From a virus: a stretch of 28,309 bases of DNA. The notes beneath the pieces are model-generated. The model worked only from the letters and a program-made list of their open reading frames with translations. It had not been told where the DNA came from and did no database searches. Location of the stretch: positions 1 through 28,309 of IMG/VR virus record IMGVR_UViG_3300045996_000823; one strand, written 5' to 3'. This document shows positions 7,519 to 14,715 of the stretch, piece by piece. The position numbers were made by a program, and so were the translations under genes. Numbering within the stretch: position 1 is the stretch's first letter; every line of letters starts with the position of its first letter.

Positions 7519-10401
7519 TCAGCCGTTGGGCGTGAAGGTGGGACCGATAACCAGGACCGGGGGGCCACCGCTCGCGGTGGCGGTATTGCCGTTGCCAGAC
7601 AGGTCTGTCAGGGTCGTGGCGGAGCTGGTGAACTTGTGATACCACTTCGGTGTCAGGCCGAGGCTGGTCTTCATGTCCAGCCCTCTGGCGATGTCCTGCA
7701 TCTGGGCCTGGGTCAGCCTGCCGTCCATTTGGAAGGCCATGTGCATCTTGCCGCCGAAGTAGCGGGTATCGGGAAGATCGTGCCGGGTACCGATGGTGAC
7801 GGTGGCGTTCGGCGACGTGATCACGGAGAGGGCGTTGGGCAGGGTGGCTGTATGGAACAGAACCCGAACGCCGTTGACCGGGGTGTAGTAGATCCTGAGA
7901 ACATCGGCCGCGCTGTCGTGCTCTATGGTCCAGAGATACCAGTTGCCGTCGATCCTCGCCGCCAGAGAGGGCGTGAAGAACTCGTCGTCCTGGGCGGCAG
8001 CGCCATCGTCCAGGGAGAACGACATCATGTTGGCGGCAGCCGCGTAGCCCGCTTCACCGATGAAGAGGTTGACGCATCCCGCCCCGAAGAAATTACCGGT
8101 ACTGTAGATGTACTGGGCCACGGTTCCGGCATTGTCGTCCAAGGCGATCATGAACCCGAGGGTCCAGTCACCAGCGGGCAAGGTGTGGCTGGCGGTTTTC
8201 GCCATCGTGTATTTCAGACTGGTCTCATCGAACTTAACAGCGCTGGTCTGCACGGAGAACTGCGGCCCGCTGGTCAGGCTGGTTCCACCAGTGATGGTCG
8301 CCTCTGCATTGGCGGAGGTGCCGCTGTTCACGATGGGGGAGGTCAGCGTGTTGAATTTTGTGTAAAGCTGGGGCGACTTGCCGAGATCTGAGATCAGATC
8401 GTCGCCGCGCGCCAGCGCCACCATCTCCGCCTCGGTCAGCAGGCCGTTCATCCGGAAGACACTGTGAACCGCGCCATCCAGCCAGCGCAGGCTTGTTGAA
8501 GAGGGCGGAACGCGCGTCCCGACAGCGGGCGGCGTGGTTGGCTGGATCGAATTGATGCCGGTCAGCGTCTGGGCGGTCACGGTGGTTCTGTTCGACCCCG
8601 GCTTCAGGCTGTAGATCGTCAGGATCTCCGTCGCCTTGGCGCGTTGCACGATGATCAGGTTCCAGTGGTTCTCCAGATTGGCCGGGTTCGATGCTCCCTG
8701 GATGACCTGGACGGCACCCTCGCTGCGCAGCGCCACCTCGATGCCGCCCGGTCTCGGGTTAGTGGCGGACTCGGTGGCTTCATACATGAGAAGGTTGAAG
8801 GACTGAACCGCCTGATTGGGACCGGCTGAGATCAGGTACTGGGACGCTGTCCCTGCCGGATTGTCGATCCGAAACCAGCCGCCGACCGTCCAGTCGGCAT
8901 CGGGGAAGTACCAGCCGTCCGTGATCTTGTAGCGCGCGTGGCCGGTGGTGCCATCGAGCTTGAGTGCCGAATTGAGGATGGCCCCGGCCTCGGCCGGACT
9001 GCTGACCGGGGTGATCAGCGGCTGGAGCGCGTTGCCGGTTGTTCTCCCGAGAGACACCGTGTTGTCGTAGACCGGCGAGGCGGCGTCGAACCGCCCGTAC
9101 TGGTGGTAGACATCGACCGGCGTGGCGGGGTCCGCGCCCAGCGCGATAACGATGGCGGAGGGGTTCAGCGTGATGCTGGAAATCGCCAGGGCGGAGGCGT
9201 CACTGTGCGGCGTTTCCCGTGGAAGCACCTGAAAGCCGGTCGCCACGGTGCCGCTGTTGATCTTGAGGGCGGTGCCGGAACGGTGCTGGACCGTCAGGGT
9301 GACCGTGGCTCCGCTTCGTGAGGCCCCGGTAATGACCGGCCCGAGCGCGTTGACGGTCTCGATGCCCATGGCGTGAAGCAGGGCGTGAGCGTAGGACTCC
9401 GCGATCAGTTCCGATCCGGAGGCGGTCTGGTTGACGTCGTCGGCCAGCGGCACGTCCGGCACCCAGCCGAGATTGATCGTGGTGGGATTTTCCGTTAGGT
9501 ACTCGTAGTGGGCACGGCGGATTTCCTGGACGGATAAATCGCTCTCGGCGGCGGGGGTGCGCTGCATCAGGGGAAATAGACCGAACCGCGAGACCGTCGC
9601 CGCCGCTTGCAGGCCACTTCTCAGAGTGGAGAGGCGGGCCTTGTAGTCGGCGCGGGTGATGTTCCCGATGCCGGTGCCGCCCTGGTGCCACAGGATGCCC
9701 GAGACGCCCCCCACGGCGGTCAGCCGGGACACCGCGTTGGTGTAGGCGCTGTCAGCCACTTCCCAGTCCGTGATGGCGGTGCCATCGACACTGGCTTGAA
9801 TACACGCTTGGGGGGTATTGGTCGCGGCTGTCATCAGATTGAGGAACTTGATGACGCCGTTGCCACCCGTTCCGGCGATCTGTCCCGGAAGCGTCCAGGA
9901 GGTGCCTCCCGTGAAGATGACGGTCCTGTCGCTTGGCGTGGGAGGGCTGCTGACCAGCGTGGACATGCGGGACTGCTGGGACTCTCCGGCAAACACCCAA
10001 ATATCACCGACACCGATGGTGTTGATGCTGGTGAAGACGGCGGCGGGGGCATCCGCGAAGCGGTACTGGATCTTGTACCAGCCGCCCTGCGGCACGCTCA
10101 GCGTGCCGTTCCAGGTGTCGCTCTCCCCGGCCCCAAAGGCGGAGGAGAAAGCGGTACTGAACTGACTGACGGAGGGATCTGCAACCGTGAGCCACCCGAC
10201 CACTTCCGCAGAAGTCACCGCATTGATGATGCGGGCGGAGATGGCGCTCGGTGTTCCAGTGTAGGTTCCGGAAACGGGAACAGTAGCGGTACCGTTGATG
10301 CGCTGGTAGACGCGCCGGGAGGGGAGTTCCGTAGCGCTGATGCGAATAGCAGCACTGCTCGATCTGCGTCGAGCGGCGGCAGTCACACTGACTTGCGTCA
10401 T
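7519..10401 (-). CDS. SASA-like esterase-fold tail protein with two LamG-like domains
   Basis: This is a 960-residue protein whose ATG overlaps the upstream stop (ATGA at 10401-10398), implying coupled translation. Residues about 30-130 form a beta domain containing QFSTAFSSAF. Residues about 130-350 resemble sialate O-acetylesterase/SGNH proteins: GDIWVFAGESQQS (nucleophile Ser141 in GES), GILWHQGGTG (His239-Gln-Gly-Gly) and a C-terminal block LADDVNQTASGSELI. In related proteins that last block usually reads D-x-V-H-x-T, so the general-base His appears replaced by Asn324. Two concanavalin-like modules follow, at about 470-650 (LDGTTGHARYK, DWTVGGWFRID) and 700-900 (DWTLGFMIALDD, DGNWYLWTIEHD). 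The likely role is receptor glycan binding, possibly with lost or altered deacetylase activity. The domain calls are pattern-based. Confidence 0.78.
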   Translation of the reverse strand: MTQVSVTAAARRRSSSAAIRISATELPSRRVYQRINGTATVPVSGTYTGTPSAISARIINAVTSAEVVGWLTVADPSVSQFSTAFSSAFGAGESDTWNGTLSVPQGGWYKIQYRFADAPAAVFTSINTIGVGDIWVFAGESQQSRMSTLVSSPPTPSDRTVIFTGGTSWTLPGQIAGTGGNGVIKFLNLMTAATNTPQACIQASVDGTAITDWEVADSAYTNAVSRLTAVGGVSGILWHQGGTGIGNITRADYKARLSTLRSGLQAAATVSRFGLFPLMQRTPAAESDLSVQEIRRAHYEYLTENPTTINLGWVPDVPLADDVNQTASGSELIAESYAHALLHAMGIETVNALGPVITGASRSGATVTLTVQHRSGTALKINSGTVATGFQVLPRETPHSDASALAISSITLNPSAIVIALGADPATPVDVYHQYGRFDAASPVYDNTVSLGRTTGNALQPLITPVSSPAEAGAILNSALKLDGTTGHARYKITDGWYFPDADWTVGGWFRIDNPAGTASQYLISAGPNQAVQSFNLLMYEATESATNPRPGGIEVALRSEGAVQVIQGASNPANLENHWNLIIVQRAKATEILTIYSLKPGSNRTTVTAQTLTGINSIQPTTPPAVGTRVPPSSTSLRWLDGAVHSVFRMNGLLTEAEMVALARGDDLISDLGKSPQLYTKFNTLTSPIVNSGTSANAEATITGGTSLTSGPQFSVQTSAVKFDETSLKYTMAKTASHTLPAGDWTLGFMIALDDNAGTVAQYIYSTGNFFGAGCVNLFIGEAGYAAAANMMSFSLDDGAAAQDDEFFTPSLAARIDGNWYLWTIEHDSAADVLRIYYTPVNGVRVLFHTATLPNALSVITSPNATVTIGTRHDLPDTRYFGGKMHMAFQMDGRLTQAQMQDIARGLDMKTSLGLTPKWYHKFTSSATTLTDLSGNGNTATASGGPPVLVIGPTFTPNG

Positions 10402-10814
10402 GGAGCGGTATCACCGGTCAGGATGACCTGGGGAGCCGTTCCGGCATTGGAAACGCAGACCAGAAAGGCGACGGCGTACTGTCCCGCCGTCCGGGTGTGA
10501 TTGTCTCGGGACAGCAGGGTCCCGCCCGTGATCTGGATCACGGAAGCCCCGGCCCCCATCTGGACGACCGTCAACTCGAAGCCTGCGGGCGTGGTGTTGG
10601 GCAGGGTGATCGTGATGGCACCGGCGGAGGTGGCGATGATCTTCCTGCGATTGTTGGTCAGGGAAACGCCGTAGTTGGCGGTTACCGGGATCAGGTCTTG
10701 GGTGGTGCGGTCCTCAAAGGTGTCGAGAACGTCCCAGAGATCTGAGACAGATGTGCCCGCCGCTTCCGAGAGCGGCATCTTGGCCTTGAGTCCGGCAATC
10801 GTATCTACTGCCAT
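10398..10814 (-). CDS. Small appendage/fibre-adaptor protein (paralogue 2)
   Basis: This 138-residue protein starts at ATG 10814, with GGAG about 8 bases upstream. It begins MAVDTIAGLKAKMP and ends SNAGTAPQVILTGDTAP. It is clearly related over its whole length to the protein at 11665-12087: shared NRRKI/NRRRI, QMGAGASVIQI/QLGAGQVTVAV, LLSRDNHTRTAGQYA/LRSRDSHTKTAGQYA. The core (ITITLPNTTPAGFELTVVQMG) matches a beta-barrel domain commonly found in phage tail-fibre and baseplate-appendage proteins, where it serves as a trimeric connector. The gene overlaps the next large SASA-like gene by four bases, so it probably makes the partner or adaptor for that protein. No enzymatic motif is seen. Confidence 0.8.
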   Translation of the reverse strand: MAVDTIAGLKAKMPLSEAAGTSVSDLWDVLDTFEDRTTQDLIPVTANYGVSLTNNRRKIIATSAGAITITLPNTTPAGFELTVVQMGAGASVIQITGGTLLSRDNHTRTAGQYAVAFLVCVSNAGTAPQVILTGDTAP

Positions 10815-10894
10815 CAGAACACTCCGGCTGGCGTAAAGTTGGATGCATCCAGATCAGAGCGGTCTGAAGGAGCGATGAGGATTGGCCTAGCCTC

Positions 10895-11665
10895 TCAGAC
10901 CATCTCCTGGACGAAGATGTTGGAGACCACGGTGGTGCCGCTGCTTGTGCGCTGGTACTGCAACCATGTCGTAGTGGTCGTGGGCCGGAACTCGTAGACC
11001 AAATTTCCCGCGACATCGCTGAAGAACGAGGCTTTCATCTGGCCGCCGCCACTCCCGGTGCCGATCAGGCACATAGTCGCCAGGGTGATGTTCCAGCGAA
11101 GGCGGTAGAGTTTTCCGACCGTGGTGGGGAAGCTCTGGCGGGCGGACAGGGTTGTCCCGGCTGCCGGGATAGTGATGGCCCCCGTGGTCTGATCGACCGT
11201 GACACCGGCTGACAGATTGGTCCACCCCGCCGGACTGATCAGGGAGGTGTCCGTCCAGGTGACTTCCGGGATTTCCTGAATGGTGATATTCGATACCGTC
11301 GTGGTTCCGGCGCTCTGCCTCTGAAACCCGAGATGGAGAGTTGCCGTGGTCACGGTGACATCGAAGAAGGCGTCGTTCTGGATCGGAGAGCGATACTGGA
11401 TGCCGCCGTCAGATGTCCCGGCGAACTGGTACATGCCTGATGTGGTGCCGGAATAAGCCCAGGATATCCGGTAGCGCTTGCCTGACGTAACCGGAACGGC
11501 GGCACGCCGAGATGTCGTCGTGGTGCCGTAGGTGACGGTGATCGTCTTCGCTGTCGTGTCGATACTGCTAACGCCGTCACCACCGGTGACTGAGAACAGA
11601 GAGACATCGATCGGCAGCACCGACAGGACGCGGCGGCGGGCCGAGACTTGGGCGCGGACCAGCAT
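10895..11665 (-). CDS. Tail protein made of two tandem beta modules (carbohydrate-binding-like)
   Basis: This is a 256-residue protein. ATG 11665 overlaps the upstream stop in a TGATG arrangement, which decides the start; the reading frame stays open further upstream but would then overlap the previous gene. It consists of two related beta-sandwich-like modules, residues about 24-132 and 147-254. Each has a strand such as KTITVTYG or GAITIPAAG, then GKRYRISWAYSG or GKLYRLRWNITL, an aromatic strand LHLGFQRQS or WLQYQRTSS, and an end VSNITIQE or VSNIFVQE. A third copy forms the N-terminal half of the protein at 286-1461. This layout is typical of carbohydrate-binding modules. The probable role is glycan recognition by a tail appendage; no enzyme motif is visible. 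Confidence 0.78.
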   Translation of the reverse strand: MLVRAQVSARRRVLSVLPIDVSLFSVTGGDGVSSIDTTAKTITVTYGTTTTSRRAAVPVTSGKRYRISWAYSGTTSGMYQFAGTSDGGIQYRSPIQNDAFFDVTVTTATLHLGFQRQSAGTTTVSNITIQEIPEVTWTDTSLISPAGWTNLSAGVTVDQTTGAITIPAAGTTLSARQSFPTTVGKLYRLRWNITLATMCLIGTGSGGGQMKASFFSDVAGNLVYEFRPTTTTTWLQYQRTSSGTTVVSNIFVQEMV

Positions 11666-12087
11666 CAGGCGGCCGCCGTATCGCCGGAGAAGGCGATCTG
11701 CGGAGCGGTTCCGGCGTTGGCGTAGCACCACATATAGGCTTGGGCGTACTGCCCCGCCGTCTTGGTGTGGCTGTCGCGCGAGCGCAGGTTTCCACCCGTG
11801 ACGGCGACGGTGACCTGACCGGCCCCGAGCTGCATGATCAGGCATTCCCAACCGACCGGCACGTTGTTCGGGATCGTGAAGGTGATCGCGGCGGCATTGT
11901 CGAAGGTGATGCGCCGACGGTTGTCAGTCAGGGCAGCGGTGTAGGCGGTGCCGGTCTGCGCCACAATCGACTGGGAGGTGCGATCCTCCACGGTGTCGAT
12001 GAAGTCATGCATGTCCGAGATGGTCGTTCCACCGGGCGTATTGGCGGGCATCTTGGCTTTCAGCCCCGCAATGGTATCAACAGCCAT
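11665..12087 (-). CDS. Small appendage/fibre-adaptor protein (paralogue 1)
   Basis: This 140-residue protein starts at ATG 12087, with GGAG about 9 bases upstream. The N terminus MAVDTIAGLKAKMP is identical to that of the paralogue at 10398-10814, and the C-terminal halves align throughout (RSRDSHTKTAGQYA, NAGTAPQIAFSGDT). The DNA is well diverged at synonymous positions, so the duplication is not recent. The middle (AAITFTIPNNVPVGWECLIMQLG) is the tail-fibre beta domain noted for the paralogue. It is translationally coupled (TGATG) to the two-module protein at 10895-11665. The arrangement, a small adaptor followed by a large binding protein, occurs twice in a row, which suggests two attachment points in a branched appendage. 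Confidence 0.8.
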   Translation of the reverse strand: MAVDTIAGLKAKMPANTPGGTTISDMHDFIDTVEDRTSQSIVAQTGTAYTAALTDNRRRITFDNAAAITFTIPNNVPVGWECLIMQLGAGQVTVAVTGGNLRSRDSHTKTAGQYAQAYMWCYANAGTAPQIAFSGDTAAA

Positions 12088-12136
12088 TTTCAGGATCTCC
12101 GGATCGATCTGATTTCAGTCTTTTATCGGCCGCAGG

Positions 12137-13468
12137 TCAGGGAACCAGCGTGTTAAGCCAGCCAATGATGGCGTCGGCCATTCTCCGACCTGTGTAGATA
12201 TGACCGGCCTGATTCACGTGGCCGTCGTCTCCGGGAACGGAGGTGTTGTAGATCGAATCTGTCATGTTCCCGACTGTTGTGCTGATGTCGAACCAGTTCT
12301 GCGGCGAAAAGGTGGGAAGAAAAGCCATGCGGTTAGCATCCCAGCCGGGTGCGGCAAGCCATCCGTCCCTGATCGCATCGTGCATTGCCTGGGATGTGGT
12401 GATGGCGGGAGACCTCTGCGGCCCGAAGGCGGCGATCAATGCATTCGGCTGACGGGTGATGATCTCCTGGGCGAAAAGGGAAGCCTCTGCCTGGACCTGC
12501 GCCGGGGAGAACCCCTGACCCACATCGTTCATGCCAGTCGGACCGACGATGATCAGGTCCAGTTCCCCGAACCGCTCGATGTCGGACGGCGTTGAGGTTG
12601 TCAGCCTCTGCCGGAAGTTTTTGCCGGAACCGTCATTCCCTACGGCGAGATATCCCGACGAGCCGACACCGGAACCGATAATGGATTTGATTCCGAGGTA
12701 TTCTCCGCATTTGTGGACCATGCCCGCCCGACAGTTTGTCGATCCGATACCCACTCCGGTCACCCAGCTATCGCCCCACACCAGGGCGCGCGATTCGTCG
12801 GGCAACGGAGCCTTCCAGATGCGGTAAGGATTGTTCTCCGCCGCAGTGCCTGCACTCGGCCCGATATTCATGCCGAGCATTTGATAGACCCCGGCATCAA
12901 ACGAAACGTCAATGACCCGAGGACGGCTGCTACCAACCCCGAAGTCGATCTTGTAGAAAACGAACTGACTGCCGTCCCCGGTGATCTGGTAGTCGTTCTG
13001 GGAAGTCCACTCGCCATCGACCATAACCCGGAAGTGGGGTCCGCTGACCGCGACGAACTTCAACTCAAAGGCTTCAGCATCGGTTGCGAAGCGAATCGTT
13101 CCACCGGTTCCAGCGCTGGCGCTCGGAGAGTTGATCCATCCCCACCAGCCAGCATCCGAGATGAGGCCGCTGTAGTAGGTCAGGTGGGGACTGTCCCAGT
13201 TGATCTGGGCACCCCAGATATTCTGGTCCGTAATGATCGTGCTGTTGGCGGACAAGCCTCCCTGTGTCACGGTCGGCACTGGATTAGCCATGACCGGCAC
13301 CAGCTTGCCGCGAAAGGCAGATCCGAGGATTTTTCTAGCCTTATTGATAGGCAGATTAAAAGAATACAGTTCCTCGAAATTCGCGTTTATCTTCTGCCCA
13401 GCAGTCCTGACCGGATCTCCGGTGCCGTCGTTGGCACTGGTGCCAACGCTGATAGCCTGTCTTGACAT
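12137..13468 (-). CDS. Tail fibre with SGNH/GDSL esterase domain
   Basis: This is a 443-residue protein starting at ATG 13468; the ribosome-binding site is weak. The N terminus (NDGTGDPVRTAGQKINANFEE after GTS) is a well-known phage fibre attachment motif. Residues about 60-220 are beta-rich. The C-terminal half is a lipase-like SGNH hydrolase: block I VWGDSWVTG (nucleophile Ser234), block II near GSGVGSSGY (about 265-272), block III IVGPTGMND (Gly309, Asn314), and block V DDGHVN (Asp414, His417). All expected catalytic positions are present, so the domain looks active. Such domains on phage fibres typically remove acetyl or other ester groups from host surface glycans. It is the first of the receptor-binding genes in the direction of transcription. 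Confidence 0.87.
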   Translation of the reverse strand: MSRQAISVGTSANDGTGDPVRTAGQKINANFEELYSFNLPINKARKILGSAFRGKLVPVMANPVPTVTQGGLSANSTIITDQNIWGAQINWDSPHLTYYSGLISDAGWWGWINSPSASAGTGGTIRFATDAEAFELKFVAVSGPHFRVMVDGEWTSQNDYQITGDGSQFVFYKIDFGVGSSRPRVIDVSFDAGVYQMLGMNIGPSAGTAAENNPYRIWKAPLPDESRALVWGDSWVTGVGIGSTNCRAGMVHKCGEYLGIKSIIGSGVGSSGYLAVGNDGSGKNFRQRLTTSTPSDIERFGELDLIIVGPTGMNDVGQGFSPAQVQAEASLFAQEIITRQPNALIAAFGPQRSPAITTSQAMHDAIRDGWLAAPGWDANRMAFLPTFSPQNWFDISTTVGNMTDSIYNTSVPGDDGHVNQAGHIYTGRRMADAIIGWLNTLVP

Positions 13469-13519
13469 TTTTTAAATCCATCAAACTTGCGGCAGAAAGC
13501 CCACGCCGGAAAGATGCCA

Positions 13520-13807
13520 CTAGAAGAACTCTCCGGAGAACTCCGGAGAGAAATCGGAGGTAGGCTCCGGCTGTAGAGTTTGATCAAATGTGACCACAGC
13601 GCTGTCAAAGGTTCCGGAGAGACTGTCGAAGGAAGGATTCCAGGGTTCAGGCTCGACCACCGGCAAGAACGCCCCGGCATCCACGAGCGGGTAGGGTTCT
13701 CCCGGCTCCCATCCGGCGCGGCGCAGACGGTTTTCCCGCGCCTCCCGGCTGGCTTCGGCCGAGAGAGAGAACCGTCTGCCGGAGGGTGAGGCGGCACGTC
13801 TTGCCAT
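13520..13807 (-). CDS. Small late protein with C-terminal F-x3-F-x3-F motif
   Basis: This 95-residue protein starts at ATG 13807, five bases after the upstream stop; I see no good ribosome-binding site, so it may rely on coupling. The N-terminal third is basic (ARRAASPSGRRF, REARENRLRRAGW) and the rest is acidic and aromatic (VVEPEPWNP, TFDSAVVTFDQ). It ends in SDFSPEFSGEFF, closely matching the end of the 998-residue lyase-like protein (SDFSSDFSDEFA). I do not recognise a family. The two-part charge pattern and the shared tail suggest a small structural connector, but this is inferred. Confidence 0.65.
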   Translation of the reverse strand: MARRAASPSGRRFSLSAEASREARENRLRRAGWEPGEPYPLVDAGAFLPVVEPEPWNPSFDSLSGTFDSAVVTFDQTLQPEPTSDFSPEFSGEFF

Positions 13808-13812
13808 CAGGG

Positions 13813-14199
13813 TTACGGAGCATCCGGATCTGGATTTTCCTCCTCGGGAACATCGTCGTCCGGGACGGGATCTTCCGTGGTGTCCTTCGAGGATGCGGTG
13901 CCTGCCATCAGGGTGACGACACGAGCCTCTCCGCCGACCACCTGAATATCGAGAACACCGATGATCATCTTGGTTTCCGCACCGGGCAGGGCGTCCGCCG
14001 TGGCGCGCACCTGGACCGTGCCGATCTGGCCGACCGTGACGATTTCCGCCGACAAGCCACCCTCGCTGGGAGTCACCGTGACAATGCCATCAGCGCTGGT
14101 TTCCCAGGTCGGTTGGCCGTCGATGGGGGCCGGGTTGCCGTAGCGATCCTGATAGGACGCCGTCAGCGTAACCTTCTGGTCGGCAGTGAGAACGAGCAT
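13813..14199 (-). CDS. Ig-like (Big2-type) small virion protein
   Basis: This is a 128-residue protein starting MLVLTADQKVTLTASY. ATG 14199 has AGGAG about 10 bases upstream, and the sequence before it in this frame does not look coding. Residues 3-95 have the pattern of a bacterial Ig-like domain: DQKVTLTASYQDRYGNPAPIDG, WETSADGIVTVTPS, GTVQVRATADA. The tail is acidic and Pro-rich (DDDVPEEENPDPD). Small Ig-like proteins just downstream of a major capsid gene often act as capsid decoration or neck proteins. That role is inferred from position; the fold assignment is reasonable. Only eight bases separate it from the preceding small gene. Confidence 0.75.
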   Translation of the reverse strand: MLVLTADQKVTLTASYQDRYGNPAPIDGQPTWETSADGIVTVTPSEGGLSAEIVTVGQIGTVQVRATADALPGAETKMIIGVLDIQVVGGEARVVTLMAGTASSKDTTEDPVPDDDVPEEENPDPDAP

Positions 14200-14206
14200 G
14201 GAAAAC

Positions 14207-14368
14207 TTACTCCTTGGAGGAAACGGGGCCGATTTTGAAGACGCAGACCGGGTCATCTGACGGCGGCGGCGTCACGGTCGCCGGTTTAAGGACGACCGTG
14301 ATGGTTGCCGTTTCGATCTGATTGGAGGCGATCAGACGAGCCAGTGTGACGCCGATATCCTCTGGCAT
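14207..14368 (-). CDS. Small hypothetical protein, 53 residues
   Basis: A short frame with ATG at 14368 and TAA at 14209-14207 encodes a 53-residue protein beginning MPEDIGVTLARLIASNQIE and ending VFKIGPVSSKE. It has AGGGG about 9 bases upstream and fills the otherwise empty space between two convincing genes with 12 bases on one side and 7 on the other. The product has one amphipathic helix-like segment, one beta-like run (TATITVVLKP) and a Pro stretch. I recognise no family. The tight fit and ribosome-binding site support it as a real gene. Confidence 0.6.
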   Translation of the reverse strand: MPEDIGVTLARLIASNQIETATITVVLKPATVTPPPSDDPVCVFKIGPVSSKE

Positions 14369-14380
14369 CGGGCAGACCCC

Positions 14381-14713
14381 TTAGCTTTCCGGGCCTGCCC
14401 CATCGCCTTTAGACTTGCCCTTGGATGCTTTCTTGGCCGGGTTCGAGGTGGTGGTGACGCGCTCTCCCTCGCTCTGCTCTGCCGACATCTCCAGCGGCGG
14501 ACGCCGGAATGCCGGAGCATTGGGGTCTCTGTTGAGCACGGTATCCCCGACATTCTTGACGTTGCCGCTGGCAACGGCCGGATGATCGGACAGGTCATGA
14601 GCACCGCCGACCGTCTTGGCAGGGGGTGCATCTTCCGTGGTCTGGTCCGGCTTCATGACGGGCGGCAGGTCCGGATTGACGGGGTCTTCCGGGGGGGCAT
14701 TCTCTTCGGACAT
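14381..14713 (-). CDS. Pro- and Glu-rich hypothetical late protein
   Basis: This is a 110-residue protein. I prefer ATG 14713, which has AGGAG about 8 bases upstream; a GTG two codons earlier (14719) overlaps the upstream stop and is also possible. The composition is low-complexity and mostly unstructured: EENAPPEDPVNPDLPPV near the start and a Lys-rich end (KKASKGKSKGDGAG). I see no domain or membrane segment. It lies between the 279-residue charged protein and the small 53-residue gene, in the post-capsid block. Function unknown; a disordered accessory head protein is one possibility. Confidence 0.65.
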   Translation of the reverse strand: MSEENAPPEDPVNPDLPPVMKPDQTTEDAPPAKTVGGAHDLSDHPAVASGNVKNVGDTVLNRDPNAPAFRRPPLEMSAEQSEGERVTTTSNPAKKASKGKSKGDGAGPES

Positions 14714-14715
14714 GG

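Noticed and set aside
13387-13797. Minus-strand open frame of 136 codons overlapping the 95-residue gene and the fibre start
   Set aside because: It overlaps two better frames, is rich in Pro, Ser and Arg, and lacks the C-terminal motif that supports the 95-residue frame.
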